This document shows, piece after piece, positions 17,351 to 27,200 of a DNA stretch of 64,000 nucleotides. The position numbers and the translations under genes were made by a program. Where the stretch lies: assembly GCF_009930815.1 (NCBI RefSeq), contig NZ_CP022222.1, positions 1 to 64,000 on the forward strand. The letters run 5' to 3'. Under the pieces are notes generated by a model. That model did not search any database. It was not told the origin of the DNA and saw nothing but the letters and a program-made list of their open reading frames with translations. The stretch is from Bradyrhizobium sp. CCBAU 051011 (lineage in GTDB: Bacteria; Pseudomonadota; Alphaproteobacteria; Rhizobiales; Xanthobacteraceae). How positions within the stretch are numbered: the stretch's first letter is position 1; every line of letters starts with the position of its first letter.

Positions 17351-18148
17351 TCAGCCGCGCATATCGGGTGGCAGTTCGACGCCATGGAATTTCTTGTAGA
17401 TGGCGTTGAGCTTGCCGTTTTTGACGTTTTCGGTGACCCACGCGTTGAGCTTCTCCAGCAAGCGCGTCTCACCCTTCTTCAGGCCGATGGCGAGATCGAA
17501 GCTGGCGAGCGGGATCTTGGACTCGAAGACGCGCGCCGGATTCTTGACGCCGATCTGGTTGATGATCGTGGCCGACGAACCGACGCAATCGACCTGGCCG
17601 GAGACGGCCGCCGTCACCCCGGTGGCATCGTCGTCATAGCGCGCGATCTTCAGTTCCTTGTCCTTCATGTTCGACAGCATCGTATCCTGCGTGGTGCCGC
17701 GCGAGACGCCCACGGTCTTGTCCTTCAGGTCCGGCCAGTCCTTGACGTTCAGTGATTTCAGGCAGCCGATATCCGATTGTAGGGTCGCGTAGCGCTTGGA
17801 AAAATCGATCACCTTGGCCCGCTCTGGCGTGACTGACAGGGTCGAAATGATGATATCCGCCTTGCCGGTCTGCACATTCGGAATCCGCGTCGCGCCGGTA
17901 GTCTGGATGAATTCCAGCTCCAGTCCCCAATCCTTTGCCAGCAACTGGGCAACCTCGACATCGGAGCCGGTCGGCTTCATGCTGCTGTCCATCATGCCGG
18001 ACGGAGGAATGGCAAGGTCCGTCGAGATCCGAATCTTCTTGGCCTTCGTGATGTCATCGAGCAGGTCGGCCTGCGCCGGCCGGTCAGCCAGCACGACGAG
18101 ACAGCATGCAGCGACGGCGCTGCTCAGAATCATCCTGTTTCCGATCAT
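17351..18148 (-). CDS. Amino-acid-type ABC transporter substrate-binding protein
   Basis: This is a 265-residue periplasmic protein of the SBP_bac_3 family. AGGAGAGG precedes the ATG. The signal peptide ends near RPAQADLL. Family signatures are KKIRISTDLAIPPSGMMD, VEVAQLLAKDWGLELEFIQT, KADIIISTLSVTPERAKVIDFSKRY and the hinge VGVSRGTTQD. It delivers ligand to the two permeases encoded upstream. The ligand is not evident; the neighbouring sugar enzymes argue against a common amino acid. Confidence 0.9.
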   Translation of the reverse strand: MIGNRMILSSAVAACCLVVLADRPAQADLLDDITKAKKIRISTDLAIPPSGMMDSSMKPTGSDVEVAQLLAKDWGLELEFIQTTGATRIPNVQTGKADIIISTLSVTPERAKVIDFSKRYATLQSDIGCLKSLNVKDWPDLKDKTVGVSRGTTQDTMLSNMKDKELKIARYDDDATGVTAAVSGQVDCVGSSATIINQIGVKNPARVFESKIPLASFDLAIGLKKGETRLLEKLNAWVTENVKNGKLNAIYKKFHGVELPPDMRG

Positions 18149-18166
18149 TGGGGTTTTCCTCTCCTG

Positions 18167-18922
18167 TTATGATTTTAGATTGCCCGTCCCTACGAACTGG
18201 ACGAGTTCCGGCGTCGTCGGCGCCGTCAGGATCGAGGCCGGTCCGGTTTCGTGAACCTTGCCACGATGCATGAAAACGATCCGATCGGCGATGCTCCTTG
18301 CAAACCCCATTTCGTGCGTGACCATCACCATGGTCATGCCGTCGGCGGCGAGCTGTTCGATCACCTTCAGCACTTCGCCTGTCAGTTCGGGATCGAGCGC
18401 AGAGGTTACCTCGTCGAACAGCATGACCTTCGGCTGCATGGCGAGCGAACGCGCGATGGCGGCGCGTTGCTGCTGGCCACCGGAAAGCTGTTCGGGATAG
18501 GCGTGAATCTTCTCTTCGAGACCGACCTGCGCCAGCACCTTGTGTGCCAGCGCTTTCGCCTCGGTCAGGCCCATTCGCTTCACCGAGCACGGCGCCAGCG
18601 TGATGTTCTGCTCGATCGTGAGGTGGGGAAACAGGTTGTAGCTCTGGAATACGATACCGACATCCTGTCGCAAAGCTCGCAGATCGACGTCTGGAAGATC
18701 AACCCTGCGTCCGCAGACGGTGATCTCGCCTCCGTCGACCTTCTCGAACCGATCGATGCAGCGTAACGCGGTGCTCTTGCCGGACCCCGACCTGCCAATG
18801 ATGGCAAGGACCTCGCCGCGCTCGACGGTAAAGCTCACGCCATCAAGCACCTTCAGCGAGCCAAAGCTCTTCTGCACGTCGCGGAGCGACACGATGGGGG
18901 TGGAGGATGCGGTTTGCTGCAT
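18167..18922 (-). CDS. Amino-acid-type ABC transporter ATP-binding protein
   Basis: With the ATG at 18922 the product has 251 residues; a GTG at 18952 would overlap the permease gene. Walker A GRSGSGKST, Q-loop (FQSYNLFPHLT), signature LSGGQQQR, Walker B VMLFDEVTSALD and H-loop VTHEM are all present, so the enzyme should be active. It matches GlnQ/HisP-type ATPases. It starts one base after the permease stop (TGA-C-ATG). Confidence 0.92.
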   Translation of the reverse strand: MQQTASSTPIVSLRDVQKSFGSLKVLDGVSFTVERGEVLAIIGRSGSGKSTALRCIDRFEKVDGGEITVCGRRVDLPDVDLRALRQDVGIVFQSYNLFPHLTIEQNITLAPCSVKRMGLTEAKALAHKVLAQVGLEEKIHAYPEQLSGGQQQRAAIARSLAMQPKVMLFDEVTSALDPELTGEVLKVIEQLAADGMTMVMVTHEMGFARSIADRIVFMHRGKVHETGPASILTAPTTPELVQFVGTGNLKS

Positions 18923-18923
18923 G

Positions 18924-19592
18924 TCAGGCCAGACTGAAGTTGGCACTGCCACGTCCCATCCGCCGCTCCAGCTTCTGGCTGAACAGGGACAGCGGGTAGC
19001 ACATGGCGAAATAGATGGCGGCGATGATGGCGTAGACGACGAACGGCTCGAACAGCGAGTTATTGACGATCTGTCCCGAGCGCATCAGTTCGACGAAACC
19101 GACGACGGAGGCGAGTGAGGTATTCTTGATGATCTGCACCATGAAGCCGACGGTGGGCGGCGTCGCGATGCGGATCGCCTGCGGGAGGATCACCTTGATC
19201 ATGCGCTGGCTGCGGCTCAGCGCCAGGCCTTCCGCCGCTTCCCATTGTGGTTTTGGCACCGATTGGATCGAGCCGCGCCAGATTTCGCCGAGATAGGCGG
19301 CGACATAAAGAGTGAGCGAAGCACCGGCAGCGGCAAGCGGCGACATCTTGAGGCCAATGGCTGCCAGTCCAAAATAGCCGAGGAACAGGATGACAAGGAG
19401 CGGAGTGCCCTGGATCAGTTGTACATAGGCGGCGCTGAGGAGTCGCACGATCCTGAGCGGAGAGATGCGCGCGAGTGCGATCACGAAGCCGACTATACCG
19501 CCACCAATAAGCGCGATCAGGGAAAGTCCGACCGTCCATAGCGCGCCATGGCCGAGGAAAAGCAGGTGGTTGATGTTGAGATGTCCGCCCAT
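18924..19592 (-). CDS. Amino-acid-type ABC transporter permease (second)
   Basis: This is a 222-residue HisM/GlnP-family permease. It has the family hallmarks QLIQGTPLLVILFLGYFG, LTLYVAAYLGEIWRGSIQSVPKPQWEAAEGLALSRSQRMIKVILPQAIRI (EAA loop) and about five membrane helices. It forms the membrane channel with the product of 19601-20284; their genes are 8 bases apart. Confidence 0.9.
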   Translation of the reverse strand: MGGHLNINHLLFLGHGALWTVGLSLIALIGGGIVGFVIALARISPLRIVRLLSAAYVQLIQGTPLLVILFLGYFGLAAIGLKMSPLAAAGASLTLYVAAYLGEIWRGSIQSVPKPQWEAAEGLALSRSQRMIKVILPQAIRIATPPTVGFMVQIIKNTSLASVVGFVELMRSGQIVNNSLFEPFVVYAIIAAIYFAMCYPLSLFSQKLERRMGRGSANFSLA

Positions 19593-19600
19593 GCCCTACC

Positions 19601-20284
19601 TCACAACGGCGTGCCGAGTTGGCGTCGGCGCGGAAACAGGACCAGGCCAAGCCCCCAGAATCCCGCGCGCAAGACCAGCGACAGCAGAATGTAGAGCACG
19701 GCGACGATGATGTAGGTCTCGAATGCCCGATAGGTGTCCGACTGGATGTAATTGGCAACCGCCGTCAACTCTTCGGCAGATATCTGCGAGCAGACCGATG
19801 AGGCGAGCATCAGCAGGACGAACTGGCTGGTCAGAGCCGGATAGACCTTTTCGACGGCGGGCAGCAGGATGATGTGCCAGTAGATCTGGAAGCGCGTGAG
19901 CGCGAGGCCTTCGGCCGCCTCGATTTGCCCGCGCGGGATCGCTTCGAAACCCGCCCGCATGATCTCGGCAGTGTAGGCCCCGACATTGATCGTCAGCGCG
20001 ACCACCGCAACGGTGAAGGCTGACAGTTTCAGTCCGATGCTGGCAAGTCCGAAATAGACCAGGAATAGCTGGACCAGCAGCGGCGTATTGCGGATGGCTT
20101 CGACGTAGACTTTGCAGATGCGGGCAATCAGCCGGCTATGGGTGCCGCGGCCCACGGCGGCAAACGTGCCGAGCAGCGCGCCGGAAACTGTTGCGAGGAA
20201 TGCGAGTTCGAGCGTCAGAATGGCGCCGCCGAGGAAGTTCGGCCACCGTTCCAGCACCGCGGGAAAGTCGAGCTCGATGCTCAT
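19601..20284 (-). CDS. Amino-acid-type ABC transporter permease (first)
   Basis: This 227-residue permease is paralogous to the next one: EAIRNTPLLVQLFLVYFGL, TINVGAYTAEIMRAGFEAIPRGQIEAAEGLALTRFQIYWHIILLPA and about five helices. It lies 10 bases after the dehydrogenase gene, which it follows in the same operon. Confidence 0.9.
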   Translation of the reverse strand: MSIELDFPAVLERWPNFLGGAILTLELAFLATVSGALLGTFAAVGRGTHSRLIARICKVYVEAIRNTPLLVQLFLVYFGLASIGLKLSAFTVAVVALTINVGAYTAEIMRAGFEAIPRGQIEAAEGLALTRFQIYWHIILLPAVEKVYPALTSQFVLLMLASSVCSQISAEELTAVANYIQSDTYRAFETYIIVAVLYILLSLVLRAGFWGLGLVLFPRRRQLGTPL

Positions 20285-20294
20285 CGCAACAGGA

Positions 20295-21194
20295 TCATCC
20301 AGTGTTCTGATTGGTCATGCGGTCGTAGACGCGGAACAGAGCCTGATTACCGTTCGCGCCTTCGCCGTGCGCCCGCGCGTCGACATATTGGCTCGTGACG
20401 AGTGCGGTTCCGGGCAGTGGCACGTTCAGCGCCTGCGCATGCTCCTGCACCAGCCTGAGGTCCTTGAGCATCAAGTCGATCCGGAAGCCGGCACTGACGT
20501 CGCCTCCGATCATTGCCGGTCCGAGCTTGTCCAGCATCCAGGACGAGGCCGAGCCGCCCAACAGAACGCGGCGAAGCAAATCCAGGTCGACGCCGGAGGC
20601 GCGTCCCAAAGCGAGCGCTTCACAAATAGCCTGGATGTTGATGCCGCAAATCAGTTGATTGCAGAGCTTGACCGTTTGTCCGGCGCCGGAAGCGCCGACA
20701 TGGGTGATGGTCGTGCCCATGGCCCTGAAGAAAGGTTCAGCCTTGCCGAAGGCTTCCGCTTCGCCGCCGGCCATGATCGACAGCGCCGCATTCTTGGCGC
20801 CGAGGGGGCCGCCGGACACGGGAGCATCGATGAAGCTGACGCCGGCCTGCTTCAGATCGGCATGGACGCGGCGGACCGCGACCGGCGAGATCGTGCTCAT
20901 GTCCACGATCAGCTTGCCGGGAGGCGGAGCTTTCAGCAGACCGTCCTCGCCGTAGACTACCGCCTCGACATGGGGCGTATCGGGCAGCATCGTGATGACG
21001 ATGTCGGCGTCGCGCGCGGCGTCTGCCGCATGTTGCGCCCGTGCCGCGCCCTCCTTTGCGATGTTTGCGACGGCGGCCTCGTTGAGATCGAAGGCACGGA
21101 CCGCGTATCCTGCCTTCAGGAGGTTGCGCACCATTTCCCGGCCCATCGTTCCGATGCCGATGAAGCCGACGCTTCCCTTGCCGTCCCGTCCCAT
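20295..21194 (-). CDS. 3-hydroxyisobutyrate dehydrogenase-family NAD(P)-dependent oxidoreductase
   Basis: With the ATG at 21194 the product has 299 residues. It shows the Rossmann motif VGFIGIGTMGREMVRNLLKAG, the substrate-binding DAPVSGGPLGAKNAALSIMAGG, and the catalytic-lysine helix GQTVKLCNQLICG (Lys in VKLCNQ). These beta-hydroxyacid dehydrogenases act on 3-hydroxyisobutyrate, tartronate semialdehyde, sulfolactaldehyde and related compounds. Its place between regulator and transporter suggests that it acts on a product of the imported compound, for example by reducing a semialdehyde. Confidence 0.9.
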   Translation of the reverse strand: MGRDGKGSVGFIGIGTMGREMVRNLLKAGYAVRAFDLNEAAVANIAKEGAARAQHAADAARDADIVITMLPDTPHVEAVVYGEDGLLKAPPPGKLIVDMSTISPVAVRRVHADLKQAGVSFIDAPVSGGPLGAKNAALSIMAGGEAEAFGKAEPFFRAMGTTITHVGASGAGQTVKLCNQLICGINIQAICEALALGRASGVDLDLLRRVLLGGSASSWMLDKLGPAMIGGDVSAGFRIDLMLKDLRLVQEHAQALNVPLPGTALVTSQYVDARAHGEGANGNQALFRVYDRMTNQNTG

Positions 21195-21234
21195 CTGTTC
21201 GCTCTCGTCTTCTTGTTGTTCGATTGCGTTGCAG

Positions 21235-21987
21235 TCAGCGCGACGCCTTTCGGCCGTCGGTCTCGCCGACCAGCGCACGCCTGCGGTATTCATCGCCAAT
21301 CTCGAAGTGCTTTCGCAGCGTCGCATCCGCTCGTTCCGGATCACGTGCGATAACGGCCTCGAAGATGCGCCTGTGGTCGTCGACCAGATACGTCTTCATC
21401 GAAGGGAACGACTGCACGAGCTCACGGCGGCTGCGATGCGAATGCGTCAGGAGACCCGCCAAAGAATTGTGAAGGACGGTCAGCGTTTCCGAATGTGAGG
21501 CGAGCACGATCGTGCGGTGAAATTCGAAGTCGGCCATGCCGCCCGCATCGGCCTCGTCGATCGTCGCTTCGATCTGCGCGAGCGCGCGCTGCAGACGTTC
21601 GAAATCGGCAATTCCTGCGCGATCACAGGCGAGCCTGATCGCCTGGCATTCGATTGCGACGCGCGCCTGCATCACGTCATCGAGCATGTCCGCCTGCTGG
21701 GCGAGCGCGAAGGTGAAGAAGTCATTGAGGACCGAAACATCCGGCCGCGTCACCACGGTGCCGATGCGATCGCGTATTTCGACGATGCCGAGCACGGTCA
21801 GCGCGCGCAGCGCTTCGCGAACGATCGGCCGGCTGACGCCAAGCTGGCTTGCGAGTTCGCGCTCGGAAATCAGGCGATCGCCGGGCTTGAGCGACCCTGC
21901 GAGAAGTCGCTCCCGCAAGAAGGCAAAAACCTTCTCGAATCCCTTGTCTGGCTCGACAGGCCGCGTGAGTTCCATCCCTGCGTCCAT
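21235..21987 (-). CDS. GntR-family regulator, FadR subgroup (FCD domain)
   Basis: With the ATG at 21987 the product has 250 residues; a start at 21975 is possible. An N-terminal winged helix lies at about residues 18-80 (RLISERELASQLGVSRPIVREALRALTVLGIVEIRDRIGTVV). An all-helical ligand-binding FCD domain follows (DFEFHRTIVLASHSETL...DDHRRIFEAVIARDPERADATLRKHF), with His and Asp residues placed for a metal. It probably represses the operon that it heads and is released by a pathway intermediate. A matching operator lies directly upstream. Confidence 0.9.
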   Translation of the reverse strand: MDAGMELTRPVEPDKGFEKVFAFLRERLLAGSLKPGDRLISERELASQLGVSRPIVREALRALTVLGIVEIRDRIGTVVTRPDVSVLNDFFTFALAQQADMLDDVMQARVAIECQAIRLACDRAGIADFERLQRALAQIEATIDEADAGGMADFEFHRTIVLASHSETLTVLHNSLAGLLTHSHRSRRELVQSFPSMKTYLVDDHRRIFEAVIARDPERADATLRKHFEIGDEYRRRALVGETDGRKASR

Positions 21988-21997
21988 TGATCTGACC

Positions 21998-22010
21998 CTG
22001 GTCAGACCAG
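21998..22010. promoter_or_regulatory. Operator-like palindrome before the GntR gene
   Basis: CTGGTC-A-GACCAG is a perfect palindrome. It contains TGGT-N3-ACCA, the half-site arrangement known for FadR-type GntR regulators. A second overlapping inverted repeat, TCTGACC-CT-GGTCAGA, covers 21991-22006. It lies 11 bases before the start at 21987, so autoregulation is likely. Confidence 0.65.
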
Positions 22011-22208
22011 TAGGATGACCAGACTCGGGCGTCAAGTCCTTTGATGGCGCAGCGGTACGAGCCCGCCCGCGACGATGCAGGCCTGTCGAGGCTGCAACGA
22101 GATCCTGCGTTGCAAAGCCTCGGCGAATTCTTCAAAGATTGGGGCGAGCAGTCGGGCGACCTTGGCGCTACGACCGGCCGTCCAGTGCGCGGCAAGAAAG
22201 ATGACCTC

Positions 22209-22808
22209 TCACTTTGCCGACTGTTCTTCGAAAACTTTGACAGATACGTTCGCCACTTGCCGCAACGCTTCGCGATTGGCGCCGGATGACGCCATCACGC
22301 CCATGCCGGCGGATACCGCCGACAGATAGCGCGCCAGCGCGGCAGCGTCGGCAGCCGGCTTCAGATCGCCCTCTTCCTTCGCCCTGACGAAGCGCTCGCG
22401 CAGCTGATCTTCGGTTAATGCACGACGCGCTGCGAGCTCGAAGGGAACGTTCTCCGAACCGGTACCGCAGGCAAGGCCGCCTTGCACGAGCAGGCAACCG
22501 GGCGGATTGTCGGGATCGGTTTGGCTGTCTGCAGTACCCATCAGCATCCGCTCCGCGACGTCGCGGGCGGTTGGCGCGCTCAAAACCTCGTCCATCCAGG
22601 CCGCACGTTTGGCCGTGTACCGATCGAGAGCAGCCTTCAAAAGACCTTCCTTATTTCCAAATGCCGCATAGAGACTCGGCGGATTGATGCCCATCGCCTC
22701 GGTAAGCTGCGCAATGGTGGCGCCCTCATAGCCATGCCTCCAGAAGACTTCCATCGCCTGATCCAATGCGGCATCGGCGTCGAATTCTCTCGGGCGTCCC
22801 ATGGCCAT
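22209..22808 (-). CDS. TetR-family transcriptional regulator
   Basis: The ATG at 22808 has GGGAG 8 bases upstream. The product has 199 residues. The N-terminal helix-turn-helix is typical (GRPREFDADAALDQAMEVFWRHGYEGATIAQLTEAMGINPPSLYAAFGNKEGLLKAAL). The variable C-terminal domain has a CLLVQGGLACGTGS segment with two cysteines near the ligand pocket. The gene diverges from the RND efflux operon at 23011, so it probably represses it until an efflux substrate binds. Confidence 0.88.
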   Translation of the reverse strand: MAMGRPREFDADAALDQAMEVFWRHGYEGATIAQLTEAMGINPPSLYAAFGNKEGLLKAALDRYTAKRAAWMDEVLSAPTARDVAERMLMGTADSQTDPDNPPGCLLVQGGLACGTGSENVPFELAARRALTEDQLRERFVRAKEEGDLKPAADAAALARYLSAVSAGMGVMASSGANREALRQVANVSVKVFEEQSAK

Positions 22809-22977
22809 TCGCGTTACTCCCTTGAAGCCGACGCCGCTTTTCGCGCGGCGTTCAATTGTCTAACCTTCTGATTTATCGTGATTCTTTTATTTGATTTCCA
22901 GTCTTGCGGATGGTGATCTAAGATTTTCGTAGTGGATGGTACATAAGTATCTTGCAGACTGCGGTCCAGCTCCACAT

Positions 22978-22995
22978 CTGTAGCGAACACTACAG
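22978..22995. promoter_or_regulatory. Candidate TetR operator upstream of the RND operon
   Basis: The inverted repeat CTGTAG-N6-CTACAG lies 16 bases upstream of the adaptor start at 23011, in the 202-bp divergent space. A second, imperfect palindrome (GGTACATAAGTATC, 22939-22952) lies 26 bp further left. Either could be the repressor site. Confidence 0.5.
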
Positions 22996-23010
22996 TTATG
23001 GAGCGCGCAA

Positions 23011-24252
23011 ATGCCCCCACCCGCTAACACCTTCCGTTCCGGCCGTTTCCGACGCGTTGTCGGCGGCCTTGGCATCATCGGCATCATCGTGGCGGCCGGT
23101 TCGATCGCGAGCGGCCGCTACTTTTATGCAGCCCAGGCGACCACTGGGACCGCACCCGAACAAGCCGTCTCCGTCACGATCTCGGTAATCGAGCCGCGTC
23201 GGACCGCGCTGTGGGATGACTTCTCTGGACGTCTCGAAGCCGTCAATCGCGTCGAGCTCCGCCCACGCGTCGCTGGCGCGATCCTGTCGGCCAATTTTGC
23301 CGAGGGCGCGCTCGTGAAAGCCGGCGATGTACTGTTCAAGATTGATCCCGCGCCCTACGCCGCCGAAGTGGATAAGGCCAGCGCGCAGCTCGAGGCAGCA
23401 AAGGCGCGTGCGATCTTCACTGCCAGCGAAGTCGAGCGCGGCGCGCAGCTCGTCGGCAACGCCGTCGTCACGCGGCGCGATTTCGATCAGCGCGACAACG
23501 CCAATCGCGAAGCGATCGCCAATGTGAAGGCCGCCGAAGCGACGCTGCAGACTGCAAAGCTCAATCTCGACTACACCGAGGTCCGCGCGCCCGTCGATGG
23601 CCGCGTCGGCAAGATCGAGGTGACCGTCGGCAATCTAGTGACCGCAGGGACTGCCTCGCCGGTCCTGACCTCTCTGGTTTCTGTCAATCCGATCTATGCG
23701 AGTTTCGATGCCGACGAAGAGATCGTGCTGCGGGCGCTGAATTCCATTGCAGATAGTTCGGGCAAGCGCGGCAATCTTGATCAAATACCCGTCGAGATGA
23801 CCACCTCCGGCGGCACCTCGGCCAAAGGCCATATCCAGTTGATCGATAACCAGGTCAATGGTCAGAGCGGCACGATACGCGTCCGCGCAGTATTCCAGAA
23901 CGGTGATGGCCGCCTTATCCCGGGTCAGTTCGCGCGCGTCCGGATGGGCCAGCCTCAGCAACAGACACTGGTGATGATCGACGAGCGAGCGATCGGCACC
24001 GACCAGGATAAGAAGTTCGTTATGGTGGTCAGCAACGACAACCGTGCGGTCTATCGCGGAATAACGCTTGGTGGCTCCGTCGATGGACTCCGCGTCGTAA
24101 CGGGAGGCCTGAAATCCGGCGACCGCATCGTCGTCAACGGCCTGCAGCGGGTACGCCCGGGTGCGCTCCTGAAGACAGAAATTGCGCAGATGGGCTCGCG
24201 CGGGCCACAGCAAGCATCGAACGACAGCAGCCAGCAAATCGTGCAGCGCTAA
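23011..24252 (+). CDS. RND efflux periplasmic adaptor (membrane fusion protein)
   Basis: This is a 413-residue HlyD/AcrA-family protein. A hydrophobic N-terminal anchor lies at about residues 18-36. The barrel-sandwich and hairpin parts follow (VELRPRVAGAILSANFAEGALVKAGDVLFKIDPAPYAAEVDKASAQLEAAKA, LDYTEVRAPVDGRVGKIEVTVGNLV), then the beta-barrel (PIYASFDADEEIV) and the membrane-proximal domain. It links the inner-membrane pump encoded 26 bases downstream to an outer-membrane channel, which is not encoded here. Confidence 0.93.
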   Translation: MPPPANTFRSGRFRRVVGGLGIIGIIVAAGSIASGRYFYAAQATTGTAPEQAVSVTISVIEPRRTALWDDFSGRLEAVNRVELRPRVAGAILSANFAEGALVKAGDVLFKIDPAPYAAEVDKASAQLEAAKARAIFTASEVERGAQLVGNAVVTRRDFDQRDNANREAIANVKAAEATLQTAKLNLDYTEVRAPVDGRVGKIEVTVGNLVTAGTASPVLTSLVSVNPIYASFDADEEIVLRALNSIADSSGKRGNLDQIPVEMTTSGGTSAKGHIQLIDNQVNGQSGTIRVRAVFQNGDGRLIPGQFARVRMGQPQQQTLVMIDERAIGTDQDKKFVMVVSNDNRAVYRGITLGGSVDGLRVVTGGLKSGDRIVVNGLQRVRPGALLKTEIAQMGSRGPQQASNDSSQQIVQR

Positions 24253-24278
24253 CTACCCGCAGCGCTTGGGGCATAGCA

Positions 24279-27200
24279 ATGAATCTCTCAAAGTTCTTCA
24301 TCGACCGGCCGATCTTTGCCGGCGTGCTTTCCATCGTGATCTTCCTGGCCGGCCTGATCTCGCTCTTTGCGATGCCGATCTCGGAGTATCCGGACGTCGT
24401 ACCGCCCTCCGTGGTGGTGCGCGCGACCTACCCCGGCGCCAATCCGAAGGTGATCGCGGAAACAGTGGCAACGCCGATCGAAGAGCAGATCAATGGCGTC
24501 GAGAACATGCTCTACATGAGCAGCCAGGCGACCACCGACGGGGCGATGACGCTGACAGTGACGTTCCGCCTCGGCACCGATCCCGACAAGGCGACACAGC
24601 TTGTGCAAAACCGCGTGCAGCAGGCAGAGCCGCGCCTGCCGGCGGTAGTTCGCCAGCTCGGCATTATTACCAAGAAGAGCTCGCCCGACCTCACCATGGT
24701 GGTGCACCTGCTGTCGCCGAACAATCGTTACGACATGACGTATCTCCGCAATTACGCGGTGCTGAACGTCAAGGACCGTCTGGCGCGGATCGACGGCGTC
24801 GGTGATGTCCAGCTCTACGGCGCCGGCGACTACTCGATGCGCGTCTGGGCCGATCCACAAAAGGCCGCCGAGCACGGCCTGACCGCGAGCGACATCGTGA
24901 GGGCGATCCAGGCCCAGAACGTCGAGGCCGCCGCCGGCGTGGTCGGCTCCTCGCCGAGCGTCAAGGGCATCGACCTTCAGATGTCGGTCAACGCCGAAGG
25001 TCGGCTCGCAAGTGAGGAGCAGTTCGGCGACATCGTGGTCAAGACCGGTTCGCGTGGCGAGGTGGTACGGCTCCGCGACGTCGCACGCATCGAATTAGGT
25101 GCGTCCGAATACGGCCTGCGCTCGCTGCTCGATAACAAGCAGGCGGTGGCGATCCCGATCTTCCAGGCACCGGGCTCCAACGCGCTCCAGATCTCCGACC
25201 GCGTCCGCGCCACCATGGCCGAGATCAAGAAGAACATGCCCGAGGGCGTATCCTACCAGATCGTCTACGACCCCACACAGTTCGTACGCTCGTCGATCGA
25301 GGCGGTGATCCACACGCTGCTGGAAGCGATCGTGCTGGTGGTGCTGGTGGTCATCCTGTTCCTCCAGACCTGGCGGGCTTCCATCATTCCGCTCCTGGCT
25401 GTGCCGGTGTCGATCGTCGGCACATTCGCCGTGATGCACGTGTTCGGCTTCTCCATCAATGCGCTCAGCCTGTTCGGGCTGGTGCTCGCAATCGGCATCG
25501 TCGTCGACGACGCCATCGTCGTGGTCGAGAATGTCGAGCGCAACATCGAGGCCGGGCTGTCGCCGCGAGACGCTACCTACCAAGCAATGCGGGAAGTCTC
25601 CGGCCCCATCATCGCGATCGCACTGGTCTTGATTGCCGTATTCGTTCCCCTCGCCTTCATCTCCGGCCTCACCGGGCAATTCTACAAGCAGTTTGCGCTG
25701 ACAATCGCGATCTCGACCGTAATCTCCGCGATAAACTCCCTGACGCTGTCGCCGGCGCTGTCGGCGTTGCTGCTCAAGGGCCACAATGAGCCGAAGGACA
25801 GGCTGACCCTCGTTATGGAAAAAGGGCTCGGCTGGTTCTTCCGCGGCTTCAACCGCGCCTTCGGGCGCGCTTCGGATAATTATGGCAGCAGCGTCTCCAA
25901 GGTGATCTCCGGCAAGGCGGCGGTGATGGGCGTCTATGTGCTCTTGGTCGGCCTGACCGCCCTGCTCTTCCAGCAGGTGCCGAGCGGCTTCGTTCCGGGT
26001 CAGGACAAGCAGTACCTTGTCGGCTTCGCTCGCCTGCCCGACGGGGCCACGCTCGACCGCACCGAAGACGTCATCCGCAAGATGAGCGACATCGCGCTGA
26101 CGCAGCCAGGTGTCGAAAGCTCGGTGGCGTTCCCAGGCCTGTCGATCTCCGGCTTCACCAATTCCTCCAACGCCGGCATTGTGTTCTCGACGCTGAAGCC
26201 GTTCGACGAGCGCAAGGATCCCTCGTTGAGTGGCCTCGCGATTGCCGCCGAACTGAACAAGAAATATGCCGGGATCCAGGAAGCCTTCATCGCCATGTTC
26301 CCGCCGCCGCCGGTCAACGGGCTCGGCACCATCGGCGGCTTCAAGCTCCAGATCGAGGACCGCGCCGGCCTCGGCTATGACGCGCTGAACGAGGCGACCA
26401 AGGCGTTCATGGCCGCGATGCAGAAGGCACCGGAAATCGCCGGCGTGTTCTCGAGCTTCCAGGTCAACGTGCCACAGTTGTTCGCCGACATTGACCGTAC
26501 CAAGGCCCTGCAGCTTGGCGTGCCCGTGACCGAGGTCTTCAACACGCTGCAGATCTATCTGGGCTCGTACTACGTCAACGACTTCAACAAGTTCGGGCGC
26601 ACCTATTCGGTCCGTGTGCAGGCCGACGCGCCGTTCCGTGCGCGGGCTGACGATATCAGGCAATTGAAAGTGCGCTCCGCATCCGGCGACATGATCCCGC
26701 TCTCAGCACTGCTGAAGATTCGCCAAAGCGCCGGGCCCGAGCGCGCGATCCGTTACAACGGTTTCCTGTCATCCGACATCAACGCCGCCGCAGCGCCCGG
26801 CTATTCCTCGGGACAAGCGCAGGCCGCCGCCGAGCGCATCGCCGCCGAAGTACTGCCGCCGGGCTTTGCTTTCGAATGGACCGACCTGACTTATCAGGAG
26901 TTCATCGCAGGCAATTCCGGCATTTGGGTCTTCCCGCTGGCGATTCTGCTGGTGTTCCTGGTGCTGGCAGCGCTCTACGAGAGCCTGACCTTGCCCCTCT
27001 CGATCATCATGATCGTACCAATGGGGCTGCTTGCTGCGATGTTCGGCGTCTGGATCTCGAAGGGCGACAACAACGTCTTCACCCAGATCGGGTTGATCGT
27101 GCTGGTGGGATTGTCCGCCAAGAACGCAATCCTTATCGTCGAATTCGCGCGCGAACTGGAGTTCGCAGGCCGTTCGCCGATCCGGGCAGCGATCGAGGCG

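Noticed and set aside
20112..21353. Long plus-strand open frame (413 codons)
   Set aside because: It lies opposite the dehydrogenase and permease genes, which have clear family motifs; this frame has none.
25095..26663. Long minus-strand open frame (522 codons)
   Set aside because: It is antisense to the RND pump gene, is His/Arg-rich with shadow-type composition, and resembles no family. High GC keeps opposite frames open.
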